Shown here: positions 9,139-18,110 of the stretch, in pieces | Layout: every line of letters begins with the position of its first letter | Numbering within the stretch: the first letter of the stretch is position 1 | Origin: UBA9300 sp032260385 | GTDB lineage: Bacteria > Bacteroidota > Bacteroidia > Bacteroidales > VadinHA17 | NCBI GenBank assembly: GCA_032260385.1 | Contig: JAVVEL010000017.1 | Coordinates: 1 to 61,587 of the forward strand | DNA length: 61,587 nt | Reading direction: 5' to 3' | Notes under the pieces: model-generated | The model's input: only the letters and a program-made list of their open reading frames with translations | Databases searched by the model: none | Told to the model about the DNA's origin: nothing | Position numbers and translations under genes: made by a program

Positions 9139-10326
9139 AAAGTTATCGTAGGGGTAGATTTTCTCGTGCAGCTTTTTCACTTCCTGGTACAGCAGGCCTT
9201 TAAAGGCATCGATATTTGTTTTTTCCTTTGCTGAAATAAATATTGTTCTGGCATCCTTATTCTCTGCCATCCAGCTCTGGCTAAGCTCTTCAAGGGTATA
9301 ATTAGCCCTTTCCCTCTCGCTCAGGTCATCCTCGTCCTTCCGGGTGTAAGTGAAGGCATCTATTTTATTAAAAACAATAATTGTATCCTTATTATCAGCC
9401 TTCAGGTCACGAAGGGTTTCATTAACTATCCTGATCTGTTCTTCAAAGCCGGGGTGTGATATATCCACTACATGGCACAGTATATCAGCTTCTCTCACCT
9501 CGTCGAGTGTTGATTTAAATGATTCTATGAGTCCGTGAGGCAGTTTTCTTATGAAACCTACGGTATCTGACAGCAGGAAGGGAAGGTTATCTATCACCAC
9601 CTTCCTTACTGTTGTGTCGAGGGTAGCAAAGAGTTTATTCTCGGCAAAAACATCGGACTTACTCACCAGGTTCATTATGGTGGATTTCCCGACATTAGTA
9701 TATCCCACAAGGGCTACCTGGACCATGTTCGACCTGTTTTTACGCTGGACGGTCCTCTGCTTATCTATTTTCTGAAGCTGTTCTTTCAGCCTTGCTATTT
9801 TATCACGGATTATACGGCGGTCTGTCTCTATTTCCGTTTCGCCGGGTCCTCTCAGACCAATACCGCCTTTCTGTCTTTCAAGGTGTGTCCACATCCTGGT
9901 AAGTCGCGGCAGCAGGTATTCATATTGTGCCAGTTCAACCTGCACCCTGGCGTGAGCTGTCCGGGCCCTGCGTGCAAATATATCCAGGATAAGATTGGTA
10001 CGATCCAGTATCCTGCACTTCAGCACCTTTTCTATATTCCTCAGCTGGGAAGGGCTCAGTTCCTCATCGAAGATTGCCAGGTTAATATCATTATCGCGTA
10101 CAAAGGCTTCAATCTCCTGTATTTTCCCTGAACCTACGAAGGTTTTGGGATCGGGAGCCTGTAGTTTCTGGACAAAGGTTTTTACGGGCACTGCTCCTGC
10201 TGTATCGGTCAGAAATGCCAGTTCGTCGAGGTAATCATCTACCTCATCTTCGCTTTGAAGGGGAAGAATTACGCCTATCAGTACAGCACGGTCGGTTTGC
10301 CCTGACGTTTCAATCATTTTACCCAT
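9130..10326 (-). CDS. hflX: Ribosome-associated GTPase HflX
   Basis: HflX is a GTPase that binds the large ribosomal subunit and splits stalled ribosomes under stress. The N-terminal half carries the HflX nucleotide-binding-like domain and the long helical linker with GIGLRGPGETEIETDRR; the G domain has G1 GYTNVGKST, G3 DTVGFIRKLP and G4 NKID. The C-terminal tail (about residues 310-398) is short and charged. GTG at 10332 is an alternative start; ATG at 10326 is preferred, giving 398 aa. It overlaps asd tail to tail. Confidence 0.94.
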   Translation of the reverse strand: MGKMIETSGQTDRAVLIGVILPLQSEDEVDDYLDELAFLTDTAGAVPVKTFVQKLQAPDPKTFVGSGKIQEIEAFVRDNDINLAIFDEELSPSQLRNIEKVLKCRILDRTNLILDIFARRARTAHARVQVELAQYEYLLPRLTRMWTHLERQKGGIGLRGPGETEIETDRRIIRDKIARLKEQLQKIDKQRTVQRKNRSNMVQVALVGYTNVGKSTIMNLVSKSDVFAENKLFATLDTTVRKVVIDNLPFLLSDTVGFIRKLPHGLIESFKSTLDEVREADILCHVVDISHPGFEEQIRIVNETLRDLKADNKDTIIVFNKIDAFTYTRKDEDDLSERERANYTLEELSQSWMAENKDARTIFISAKEKTNIDAFKGLLYQEVKKLHEKIYPYDNFLY

Positions 10327-10389
10327 ACTCACAAATTCAATTCAAGACGACCGCAGAATAATGTCTTAGTCTGTTGATCAATTAACCGG

Positions 10390-11562
10390 TTAAATAATGA
10401 ACCTCCTGTTTCGTTCCATGGCACTTCTTATTCCCATTTTAAGTGCCTCGGAGCATCGGATTACCATTTCTATATCAGAGGGGAAGGGCAGTGGCTGACT
10501 ATTTATCTTTTCTATTTCACGTGGTCCCAGAGCTTCTTCATCCCCTATTGCCCTGGCTGAAACGTGTTCAAAGAAAGAATCCGCCGTCAGGGGATCACTT
10601 TTCAGCACTTTTGCCGGGTTTACCGTTACTATTTCGACCTGACCATCAATTATGCATTCTTTGGTTTGTACCGACTCGATAAGGGCACACTGCACATTCT
10701 TGTATTTTTTCACTTTTATATCGTTCCCGAGGGTATCCTTCATTACATTCCCGTTATCATCCAGGACATACTGAAATCCATCTTCTATTTCCCTTTTTAT
10801 AAGGGTATCTTTCTGGAAAGTATTATCGGGAGATACTGCAACTGTTTTAATGATAACCGATACGATATAATCGAAATCAGTAGCATCATCCAGCTGTCTT
10901 GTATGGTATTCAACCCAGGGATTATCGAGTCTTGGCAGGTCAAGAGCCAGGATGTCGGCTTCAAATTCAGGGGGAAAATTAACTGTTGACCTGTTTTCGA
11001 CGGTTACCAGGACCCTGCTTATACCAAGGTATCTTGACTCGTCAATAAGCTGGTCTATCCCCTCATAATCACCTACATATTCCCTTGCTCTTATGAATTC
11101 AGCATTTGCCTGGCGGTATGATTCTTTGGTTTTGTTCTTCATTAATTCAAGGCCATTGGCATAATAATAATCTGCTGCCCTGTTTTTGGCCGTTATCATT
11201 TCCTCCATATAATCAACATAGGGAAAATCGACTGTACGGTTACCTGATTTTAATGGTAATACTGTCCTTACCAGGGATTGCCTGTCGTGCATCTTTTTGT
11301 AAATCAAATATATTTCATCCCAGTTCCGGGGGTTTCCTTCCATTTCCAGTAATCTTATCCTTTCATTATCCTGTTCAAGAGCAATTTTATAGGACTGATC
11401 AAGGATATCGATATTTTTGGTATCGTTCCTGTCTTTGCGGATTTTTTCAACAGCTTTTGTTATAGCTGCGTCATAATTGCCCGATTGCATCTTTTTCTTA
11501 GGCGAGGAACAAGATGCAAAGAAGACGGCCATAATTACGGAATACAGAATTACCTTTCTCAT
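10390..11562 (-). CDS. Conserved lipoprotein, function unknown
   Basis: A 390-aa predicted lipoprotein: the N-terminus MRKVILYSVIMAVFFASC gives a lipobox cysteine at about residue 18, followed by SSPKKKMQSGNYDAA. The next 150 residues look alpha-helical and TPR-like (SGNYDAAITKAVEKIRKD, then repeated helices), while the C-terminal part is beta-rich with the phrase VSARAIGDEEAL. I do not recognise a named family. It follows the TonB-like gene on the same strand but is separated from it by a terminator, so it probably has its own promoter. An outer-membrane or periplasmic scaffold role is only a guess. Confidence 0.7.
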   Translation of the reverse strand: MRKVILYSVIMAVFFASCSSPKKKMQSGNYDAAITKAVEKIRKDRNDTKNIDILDQSYKIALEQDNERIRLLEMEGNPRNWDEIYLIYKKMHDRQSLVRTVLPLKSGNRTVDFPYVDYMEEMITAKNRAADYYYANGLELMKNKTKESYRQANAEFIRAREYVGDYEGIDQLIDESRYLGISRVLVTVENRSTVNFPPEFEADILALDLPRLDNPWVEYHTRQLDDATDFDYIVSVIIKTVAVSPDNTFQKDTLIKREIEDGFQYVLDDNGNVMKDTLGNDIKVKKYKNVQCALIESVQTKECIIDGQVEIVTVNPAKVLKSDPLTADSFFEHVSARAIGDEEALGPREIEKINSQPLPFPSDIEMVIRCSEALKMGIRSAMERNRRFII

Positions 11563-11616
11563 CTTAAGTACTTATTGGTTTACTGGCGATAAAGATAGGA
11601 TAATATAATTTTCCTC

Positions 11617-11648
11617 AAAAAAAAGCCGCCTCAATTATCAGGGCGGCT
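11617..11648 (-). terminator. Rho-independent terminator of the TonB-like gene
   Basis: A seven-base perfect stem AGCCGCC/GGCGGCT with an 11-base loop lies 23 bases after the stop of the TonB-like gene. On the minus strand it is followed by eight T residues, the form of an intrinsic terminator. Confidence 0.88.
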
Positions 11649-11670
11649 ATATTAAGTCGTTAATCCGAAC

Positions 11671-12360
11671 TTACTGCAACTGGAAGCTAATCTGAATTGA
11701 AAAGCGTACACGTACGGGTGCTCCTCTTTGTTTTCCGGGGGACCATTTTGGCGAGCTTTCTACCACCCTCTTGGCTTCATTGTCGAGTGCGGGGTCAACG
11801 CCTCTCAAAATTGTAACTTTACTGACCGAACCGTCGGGTTCGACAACGAACATAATGAATACCTTACCCTGTATGCCGTTTTCAGCTGCTATCTGAGGAT
11901 ATTTTATTCTCTGCTGCACCCATTCACGGAACTTATTCACATCGCCGCCCCTGAAGGTGGGCATATCTTCAACAACAACGAAAATTTCCTCTTCTTCTTC
12001 TTCCTGTTCCTCAGTTACTTCGAAGTCGTACATCTGGATCTCTTCATCGAAATCAGCTTCGTCATCTTCGAACAATATTTCATTTTCAATAGCAACGTTA
12101 TCGTCAACTATCTCAAATATCTCGGTCACCTTTGGCACTTCAGGCGGTGCTTCGGGCTCCGTCTGCTCCATCTCGGTGATAGGGATCATTTCTTCCTCAA
12201 TCGCTTCATCGACACCTGCATCAAAAACATTGTCCTTGCGTGTCCCTGTTGTCCATTCAAAAGCAATAAGGCAAACTGACAGTACGATTACCAATCCGAG
12301 CTGCAGAAAGATGCCCTTACGCTTTTCCAGATTTACATTGTCGTTTTTCTTAATTTCCAT
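11671..12360 (-). CDS. Energy transducer TonB-family protein
   Basis: TonB-type proteins couple the inner-membrane proton motive force to outer-membrane transporters. The 229-aa protein has a short cytoplasmic N-terminus, one membrane span (about residues 18-35, IFLQLGLVIVLSVCLIAFEW), a long acidic periplasmic linker rich in Glu and Pro with an EEQEEEEEE run, and a C-terminal TonB domain from about residue 140 (FREWVQQRIKYPQIAAENG, GKVFIMFVVEPDGSVSKV, WSPGKQRGAPVRVRFS). A 17-codon upstream extension to 12411 exists, but the ATG at 12360 gives the usual M-E-I-K-K start. The acidic rather than Pro-Lys linker is common in Bacteroidota TonB proteins. No ExbB/D genes are nearby. Confidence 0.88.
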   Translation of the reverse strand: MEIKKNDNVNLEKRKGIFLQLGLVIVLSVCLIAFEWTTGTRKDNVFDAGVDEAIEEEMIPITEMEQTEPEAPPEVPKVTEIFEIVDDNVAIENEILFEDDEADFDEEIQMYDFEVTEEQEEEEEEIFVVVEDMPTFRGGDVNKFREWVQQRIKYPQIAAENGIQGKVFIMFVVEPDGSVSKVTILRGVDPALDNEAKRVVESSPKWSPGKQRGAPVRVRFSIQISFQLQ

Positions 12361-12528
12361 TTTTTCTGATTTTGAGAGCCTAAAAATAAATATTAATATG
12401 AATAATTTCAAAAAATTAACAAAATACTACCATTAATATACGAAATTATTTCTTTTTTGTCAACTGCCTCCATCCTCAACTGCCGTTCTGACCAAAAATA
12501 TTAAAATCAGCCCCGGATTAAAACACAC

Positions 12529-12559
12529 TTTGCAGATATTAATTTTTAATATATTTTTG
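12529..12559 (+). promoter_or_regulatory. Bacteroidota-type promoter for tRNA-Ala
   Basis: TTTG at 12529-12532 and TATTTTTG at 12552-12559 match the Bacteroidota -33 TTTG and -7 TAnnTTTG elements with 19 bases between them. The tRNA begins 11 bases further on. Confidence 0.85.
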
Positions 12560-12570
12560 CAGTGTTTTAC

Positions 12571-12644
12571 GGGGATATAGCTCAGTTGGCTAGAGTGCGT
12601 GACTGGCAGTCACGAGGTCAGGGGTTCGATTCCCCTTATCTCCA
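12571..12644 (+). tRNA. tRNA-Ala (anticodon GGC)
   Basis: The cloverleaf folds completely: acceptor GGGGATA/TATCTCC, D stem GCTC/GAGT, anticodon stem CGTGA/TCACG around loop CTGGCAG (anticodon GGC, reading GCC), T stem AGGGG/CCCCT around TTCGATT, and discriminator A. The third acceptor pair is G3-U70, the identity element of alanine tRNAs. The 3' CCA is not complete in the gene (ACCT follows), so CCA must be added afterwards. Confidence 0.96.
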
Positions 12645-12668
12645 CCTCCGCAGGATCCAGGATCAAGC

Positions 12669-12784
12669 AGAAAACAATCACCCCCGCCAGGGGGTTTTTG
12701 TTTTTTGAGGTGCCCTAATGAGCTTGCTCATTTGGGGCGCCTCGAAAAAGAAAATTCTACTTGCGAAGCAAGTGATTGTTTTCT
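12669..12784. repeat. Nested inverted-repeat element downstream of tRNA-Ala
   Basis: Perfect 13-bp outer arms AGAAAACAATCAC (12669-12681) and GTGATTGTTTTCT (12772-12784) enclose three smaller hairpins: CCCCC/GGGGG (12681-12694), a long imperfect stem centred on ATGAGC-TT-GCTCAT (12707-12743), and CTTGC-GAA-GCAAG (12760-12772). The whole could fold into a three-armed junction. No gene lies inside. It could be a degenerate miniature mobile element, a REP-like extragenic element, or a structured RNA. Confidence 0.7.
12681..12706 (+). terminator. Terminator after tRNA-Ala
   Basis: CCCCC-GCCA-GGGGG followed by TTTTTGTTTTTT forms a strong intrinsic terminator 37 bases after the tRNA. It shares sequence with the nested inverted-repeat element. 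Confidence 0.85.
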
Positions 12785-12800
12785 ATTTGCAGTACCGAAT

Positions 12801-12916
12801 CCAAGGAGTCGCCGACCCCTGCTTTCGCAGGGGGAGGCACCATTTGCGCCGGCTTCCTGCTACGAATCGTTTTGAGTCACTCGCCAAGGAGTCGCCGAAT
12901 CCTGCTCCGGCAGGAT
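12801..12916. repeat. Two copies of a 15-bp repeat, each followed by a hairpin
   Basis: CCAAGGAGTCGCCGA occurs identically at 12801-12815 and 12884-12898. Each copy is directly followed by a perfect 7-bp hairpin with a 4-base loop: CCCCTGC-TTTC-GCAGGGG (12816-12833) and ATCCTGC-TCCG-GCAGGAT (12899-12916). Stem sequences differ while pairing is kept, which suggests that structure is selected. This is the arrangement of REP-like extragenic palindromes. The remaining spacer up to the GH3 gene (12917-13146) has no gene; it holds a GTTTAAT/GTTTAAT/GTTTAAC cluster at 13026-13057 that could be an operator. Confidence 0.75.
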
Positions 12917-13112
12917 GATGCACCCTATCCCTTAAAATCTTCAAAGAACAATTTCATTCTTGCAATAATGCCTAATAATCCAATAAATTACTTACAAAAA
13001 TCATGCCCTGACTTTTTGTTGAAGTGTTTAATTGTTAAAATGTTTAATCGGTTTAACAAAGGGATTAATCTCTGTTCATATAAAAATTTTATTTGGCGGG
13101 CTAATTCAGTAT

Positions 13113-13134
13113 TTTAGTATCTAAATTTCATTGA
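13113..13134 (+). promoter_or_regulatory. 22-bp motif shared with the rpsB leader
   Basis: A 22-base stretch starting TTTAGTATCTAAATT and ending CATTGA, 12 bases before the GH3 start codon, matches 30242-30263 before rpsB in 21 of 22 positions. TTTAG-TAT-CTAAA is an interrupted palindrome, as expected for a dimeric regulator site. Its function is unknown. Confidence 0.45.
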
Positions 13135-13146
13135 ATTGAATATCCC

Positions 13147-15306
13147 ATGAAAAAAATTTCTTTCCTGGTTTTTACTATCATTACCCTTCTTTCCTGTTCA
13201 CAGACACAGGAATACCCTTTCAGGGACACCGGCCTGGCCGATGAAGAACGCCTTGACAACCTCATCTCCCTGATGACCCTTGATGAAAAGATTGACCACC
13301 TGTCATCGCGCCTGCCGGGCATCCCCAGGCTGGGTGTGGAAGGAACGCGCTTTGTCGAAGGCCTCCACGGCCTGGCCCTCAGCGGCCCGGCTAACTGGGC
13401 TGTAAGAGGCAAAGGTGAAGCTCCCACCACCACCTTCCCGCAGGCCTACGGACTGGCACAGATGTGGGATCCGGTGCTGCAGGAAAAAATCGCAGCCTGG
13501 GAAGCTTATGAGACACGCTACCTGGCACAGAATGAAGACTATAAGAGTGCCGGCCTCATCCTTCTTGCCCCTAATGCCGACCTGGGAAGGGATATTCGCT
13601 GGGGCCGCACCGAAGAGTGCTATGGCGAAGATGCCTACCTGAACTCGGTGCTGGTAACAGCCTTTGTAAAAGGACTGCAGGGTGATCATCCCCGCTACTG
13701 GAAAACAGCCTCCCTGATGAAACACTTCCTGGCAAACAGCAACGAGAATAACCGTTTCATCAATTCATCCGACTTCGATGAGCGCCTCTTCCGTGAATAT
13801 TACTCCTTTCCCTTCTACAAAGGCGTGACAGAGGGCGGATCAAGAGCCTTCATGTCTGCCTATAACAGGTATAACGGCGTACCATGCACCGTCCACCCCA
13901 TACTGGAAAATATAACAGTGAAGGAATGGGGACAGGACGGGATAATATGCACCGACGGTGGTGCCTTTACCCACCTGGTCAATTCACATAAGTACTATGA
14001 CAATTTCCCTGAAGCAGCCGCTGAATGCATTAAGGCAGGGATCACCGTCTTCCTGGATGATTATAAGTCAGCCCTCCGGGAAGCATTGAACCAGGGCCTG
14101 GTGACTGAGGAAGAAATAGATGAGGCGGTGAAAAGTAACCTCAGGGTAATGCTCAGGCTTGGCCTCCTGGATGACGATCCGGAAAATCCCTACGACAGCA
14201 TAGGTATAGATGACACGACAAAACCATGGATAAAAGAGGAAGCCAGGGACCTGGCAAGGGAGGCCACAGTCAAATCCATAGTCCTGCTGAAGAATGACGG
14301 CCTCTTACCTTTGGACAAGGAAGAAATGAAATCAGTAGCAGTTATTGGTCCCAGTGCCGACCTGGTGGTCTCGGACTGGTACTCAGGCACTCCCCCTTAC
14401 AGGGTCTCAATACTTGACGGCATCAGTGAGAATGCCGGCGAAAATCTCGAAGTTAAATTTGCCAGAACAAATAAGGCTGATTCAGCAGTGATAGCAGCCC
14501 GTGAGTCTGATATTGCCATAGTCTGCATTGGCAACCATCCCCTCAGCTACGGCCTTGGCTGGGGTCAGAACCATGTCTTCAGCGACGGGCGTGAGGAAGT
14601 CGACCGCCAGGCCATATCCATCGAGCAGGAAGACCTTGTTAAACTGGTTATGGCTGCCAATCCCAATACAGTGCTTGTGCTGGTTTCCAGCTTCCCCTAT
14701 GCCATCAACTGGTCAAAGGATAATGTGCCGGCCATTCTGCATGTAACTCAGTCAAGCCAGGAAATGGGCAATGGTGTGTCAGACATAATTTTCGGCAAAG
14801 AGAGTCCCGCCGGCCGGCTGGTCCAAACATGGCCTGCCTCAATAGACCAGCTTCTGCCCATACTGGAATATGATATCCGGAAGGGTCGTACTTATATGTA
14901 TGACAAAAATGAAGCCCTCTTCCCTTTCGGGCACGGTCTTAGCTATACCACCTTCGAATATTCAGATCTCAGCATTGAAAAGGAAACGATCAAAGACGGG
15001 GAAACCCTTAATATATCCCTGACACTAACAAACACGGGTGATATGAACAGCGACGAAGTGGTTCAGCTTTATGTCAGTTTTCCCGGTTCAGGAGTGGAGC
15101 GGCCAATCAAAGCCCTTAAGGGTTTCAGCCGTGTACATGTCCCCGCCGGCGAAAGTATAAGGGTGAGCATCCCCCTTGAAGCAGACGAGCTGCGTTACTG
15201 GGATAAAGATCAACATACCTTTGTACTTGAAAAGGGCAGGCTTAACCTGATGATAGGAGTCTCTTCAGCTGATATAAGACTGGAAGGGTATGTGGAGGTA
15301 ATTTGA
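13147..15306 (+). CDS. Glycoside hydrolase family 3 lipoprotein (beta-glucosidase-like)
   Basis: A 719-aa exported exo-glycosidase. The lipoprotein signal MKKISFLVFTIITLLSC puts the lipidated cysteine at residue 17. The N-terminal (beta/alpha)8-type domain carries LMTLDEKIDHL, NADLGRDIRWGRTEECYGED and the KHFLANSNEN substrate loop; the predicted nucleophile is Asp270 in ICTDGGAF, which replaces the more usual SDW context. The C-terminal alpha/beta sandwich begins at VKSIVLLKNDGLLPL, and a fibronectin-III-like domain closes the protein (about residues 610-719). It probably removes terminal beta-linked glucose or xylose from oligosaccharides in the periplasm. The sugar specificity cannot be read. 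No SusC/SusD pair is adjacent, so it is not in a typical polysaccharide locus. Confidence 0.88.
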   Translation: MKKISFLVFTIITLLSCSQTQEYPFRDTGLADEERLDNLISLMTLDEKIDHLSSRLPGIPRLGVEGTRFVEGLHGLALSGPANWAVRGKGEAPTTTFPQAYGLAQMWDPVLQEKIAAWEAYETRYLAQNEDYKSAGLILLAPNADLGRDIRWGRTEECYGEDAYLNSVLVTAFVKGLQGDHPRYWKTASLMKHFLANSNENNRFINSSDFDERLFREYYSFPFYKGVTEGGSRAFMSAYNRYNGVPCTVHPILENITVKEWGQDGIICTDGGAFTHLVNSHKYYDNFPEAAAECIKAGITVFLDDYKSALREALNQGLVTEEEIDEAVKSNLRVMLRLGLLDDDPENPYDSIGIDDTTKPWIKEEARDLAREATVKSIVLLKNDGLLPLDKEEMKSVAVIGPSADLVVSDWYSGTPPYRVSILDGISENAGENLEVKFARTNKADSAVIAARESDIAIVCIGNHPLSYGLGWGQNHVFSDGREEVDRQAISIEQEDLVKLVMAANPNTVLVLVSSFPYAINWSKDNVPAILHVTQSSQEMGNGVSDIIFGKESPAGRLVQTWPASIDQLLPILEYDIRKGRTYMYDKNEALFPFGHGLSYTTFEYSDLSIEKETIKDGETLNISLTLTNTGDMNSDEVVQLYVSFPGSGVERPIKALKGFSRVHVPAGESIRVSIPLEADELRYWDKDQHTFVLEKGRLNLMIGVSSADIRLEGYVEVI

Positions 15307-15408
15307 ATCCGTCATTCAGAGATTGATACATTCAATTATAGATACTAATGACAGGATTTATTATATTTATACGCCTCATAAATAAATCACCTGGTAATTA
15401 TAAATAGT

Positions 15409-18108
15409 ATGAAAAAAGTTTTAATCCTCCTGATGCTGGTTCTCCTTGCATCTTATCAGATCGATGCCCAGAAGAAAAACCTTACGCGTGAAGAGTACGG
15501 ACAATGGCAAAACCTTCGATCCTATGCAATCTCTGATGATGGCAAGTGGATCTCGTACACAATATCACCCGTTAAGGGCAATGATACCCTTTTTATAGTA
15601 TCCTCAGATAAGAAGACTGAATACAGGCTTGGCCTTTGTTCCCCGGCTGCCTTTACCGATGACTCAAAGTGGCTGGTTGCAAGCAAGGCTTACAGTAAAG
15701 AAGAAAGCGAGAAAATGAGAGAGCAGAAAAAGAAGATAAAGAATAAAGTAGTCCTGCTTAATCTCGAAAGCGGTGAAAAAAGAACCTTTGACGACATTCA
15801 GAAATTTTCTTTGAGTAAAGACAAGAGGCATCTCATAATGAGTGGATATGCCGGGGATGACAGTGAAAGCTATGACCTGTATATCTATGATCTCAGTACC
15901 GGCAGCTTGAAAAATATTGGCAACGTGTCTGAATACGGCCTGAACAAGGGAGGAGACCGCCTTGCCTATATTATTGATGCAGAAGGAATGAAAGGTAATG
16001 GTGTGGAATTGTTCAACCTTGAGGACTATTCCATCAGGCTGATTGATACCGATACAAGCACCTATACAGACCTCAGCTGGGAAAAAGAGGGTAAGGCCTT
16101 CAGTTTTCTGAAATCATTTACAGATACCGCCTATGTCGAAAAAAATCATATTGTTTTTGCCGTGCGCAACATATACACGCAGCCGGAAATAAAAAAACTG
16201 GAGCCTGTAACTGTGGATGCGATCCCTGAAAATATGAGAGTAAGGGAAACATTTTCTCCAAGGTTCTCAAAAGACATGAAGATATTGTATTTCGGCATAT
16301 ATGACTGGAATGTCAGGGAGAAGAAGGATAAGGATAAAAAAGATAAAAAAATACCTGATGTGGATATCTGGCACTGGAAAGACGATCCCATCAAGCCGGC
16401 ACAGGAAAAAATCTACGAAAGGAGCGATAAGGATTTTGTTTACCTGTGCTCCTGGAACCTGGACGACAATAAGGTTCACCGTATCAGCAATGAGGAATTC
16501 AGGGACTACAGCATCACTGCCGACGGGGCTAATGTGATTATCAGCACTGATCTCCCCTATCGTCCTGCCTTCAGGCTCGACCACTACGATCATTACCTTG
16601 TAGACGCCGCCACCGGGGAAAAGAAACTTATAATTGAGAACTTCACCGGCCTCCGAAGCTCATCCCCTGACGGTAAGTACATTCCCTATTTCAAGGAAAA
16701 GAACTGGTGGGTTTATGATATTGAAAAAGATGAAAACAGGGTGATTAGTTCAGCTATTGGCACTGAGCTGTGGAATACCAGGGACGACAGCCCTAAGGAT
16801 ATTAAACCTCCGTTCGGTACGGGAGGCTGGTACGAAAATGACAGTCATGTTCTGATCTATGATGAATACGATGTATGGAAGGTGTCTCCTGTAACAGCCG
16901 AAGCAGAAAAACTAACAGATGGCAGAGATGATGAGATCATTTTCAGGACACTGAGGCTTGACTATGAGGAAGATTATTTTAAGCCCGACAAAGATCTTTA
17001 CCTCTCAGCCAGGGGGGATAAAACAAAGAAGAGCGGTTTTTACCGTATAAGTCCTGATATGAAAAGCCGGGAACTTATCTATGATGATTATTTCATTTCA
17101 GGCCTGAGCAAAGCCAAAGAAGAAGACAAACTGCTGTACCGTTCGGAGACTTATACCGATTCGCCTGATCTTTTCCTTACAGAGGGCAATTTCCGGAAAC
17201 AGGAACAGATAACAAATACCAATCCCCAGCAGGCCGACTACTACTGGGGTAAAAGTGAACTTATAGACTTCACCAACAAGGATGGGAAGGAATTGCAGGG
17301 GGCACTCCACTATCCTGCCAACTATGAGGAAGGCAAAGAGTACCCCATGATAGTCTATATATATGAGATAAGGTCCACCTCAGTACACAGGTACATCAGC
17401 CCCAGCCCTGAAAGTGCCTATAATATCACCAATTATACTACGGATGGATTTTTTGTATTCCAGCCTGATATCATATACAAGACCAATCAGCCGGGAGAGT
17501 CAGCAGTCGACTGCGTGGTACCTGCCGTTGAAAAAGTTATCGAAACAGGGATGATAGACAGGGATAAGATTGCACTGATGGGTCACAGCTGGGGTGCTTA
17601 CCAGACAAGCTTTATCATCACGCAAACCGACCTGTTCGCTGCAGCTGTTGCGGGGGCACCACTGATTAACATGATAAGTATGTATAATGAGATATACTGG
17701 AATACCGGTGGCCCGAATCAGCAAATATTTGAAACCTCCCAGGGCAGGCTGAGAGAACCATGGTGGAACATAATGGATGAATATATGGCTAACAGCCCCA
17801 TGTTCAACGCCGCAAATATCACCACTCCCCTCCTGGTTACTTTCGGCAACCAGGACGGTGCCGTCGACTGGCACCAGGGTATTGAAATGTTCACCACAAT
17901 GAGGAGAATGCAAAAACCCTTTATCATGCTTGTTTACGAAGGCGAAAACCATGGACTCAGAAAAGAGGAAAACATGCTTGACTACTCACTGAAAGTAAAA
18001 CAGTTTATAGATCACTTCCTGCTTGGTGAACCGGCAGAGAAATGGATAGAAGAAGGAAGGACCTTCATAGAGAAAAAAGAGGAAGAGCAGCTAACAAAGG
18101 AAAAATAG
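15409..18108 (+). CDS. Exported S9-family (prolyl oligopeptidase-like) serine peptidase
   Basis: An 899-aa peptidase with signal peptide MKKVLILLMLVLLASYQIDAQ. The first 600 residues form a beta-propeller with repeated 'DGKWISY'-like strands and a very lysine-rich loop (KKDKDKKDKK, about residues 305-315). The C-terminal alpha/beta-hydrolase has Ser727 in GHSWGAY, Asp816 in GNQDGAVDW and His848 in GENHGL, so the triad is complete. It would clip peptides in the periplasm or at the cell surface. Its TAG stop is two bases before the next ATG, so it appears translationally coupled to the ABC transporter genes. Confidence 0.88.
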   Translation: MKKVLILLMLVLLASYQIDAQKKNLTREEYGQWQNLRSYAISDDGKWISYTISPVKGNDTLFIVSSDKKTEYRLGLCSPAAFTDDSKWLVASKAYSKEESEKMREQKKKIKNKVVLLNLESGEKRTFDDIQKFSLSKDKRHLIMSGYAGDDSESYDLYIYDLSTGSLKNIGNVSEYGLNKGGDRLAYIIDAEGMKGNGVELFNLEDYSIRLIDTDTSTYTDLSWEKEGKAFSFLKSFTDTAYVEKNHIVFAVRNIYTQPEIKKLEPVTVDAIPENMRVRETFSPRFSKDMKILYFGIYDWNVREKKDKDKKDKKIPDVDIWHWKDDPIKPAQEKIYERSDKDFVYLCSWNLDDNKVHRISNEEFRDYSITADGANVIISTDLPYRPAFRLDHYDHYLVDAATGEKKLIIENFTGLRSSSPDGKYIPYFKEKNWWVYDIEKDENRVISSAIGTELWNTRDDSPKDIKPPFGTGGWYENDSHVLIYDEYDVWKVSPVTAEAEKLTDGRDDEIIFRTLRLDYEEDYFKPDKDLYLSARGDKTKKSGFYRISPDMKSRELIYDDYFISGLSKAKEEDKLLYRSETYTDSPDLFLTEGNFRKQEQITNTNPQQADYYWGKSELIDFTNKDGKELQGALHYPANYEEGKEYPMIVYIYEIRSTSVHRYISPSPESAYNITNYTTDGFFVFQPDIIYKTNQPGESAVDCVVPAVEKVIETGMIDRDKIALMGHSWGAYQTSFIITQTDLFAAAVAGAPLINMISMYNEIYWNTGGPNQQIFETSQGRLREPWWNIMDEYMANSPMFNAANITTPLLVTFGNQDGAVDWHQGIEMFTTMRRMQKPFIMLVYEGENHGLRKEENMLDYSLKVKQFIDHFLLGEPAEKWIEEGRTFIEKKEEEQLTKEK

Positions 18109-18110
18109 AA

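Noticed and set aside
12718..13117. Small open frames in the spacer after tRNA-Ala
   Set aside because: They run across hairpins and direct repeats and have compositions dictated by those repeats.
13147..15306. Polysaccharide utilisation locus around the GH3 gene
   Set aside because: No SusC/SusD pair, regulator or other glycosidase is adjacent; the GH30 gene is 32 kb away.
18042..18110. Longer start for the TerB-like gene inside the S9 peptidase gene
   Set aside because: The extra residues are the S9 gene's Lys/Arg-rich end read in another frame; the ATG at 18111 gives the expected MSEAILKAL start.
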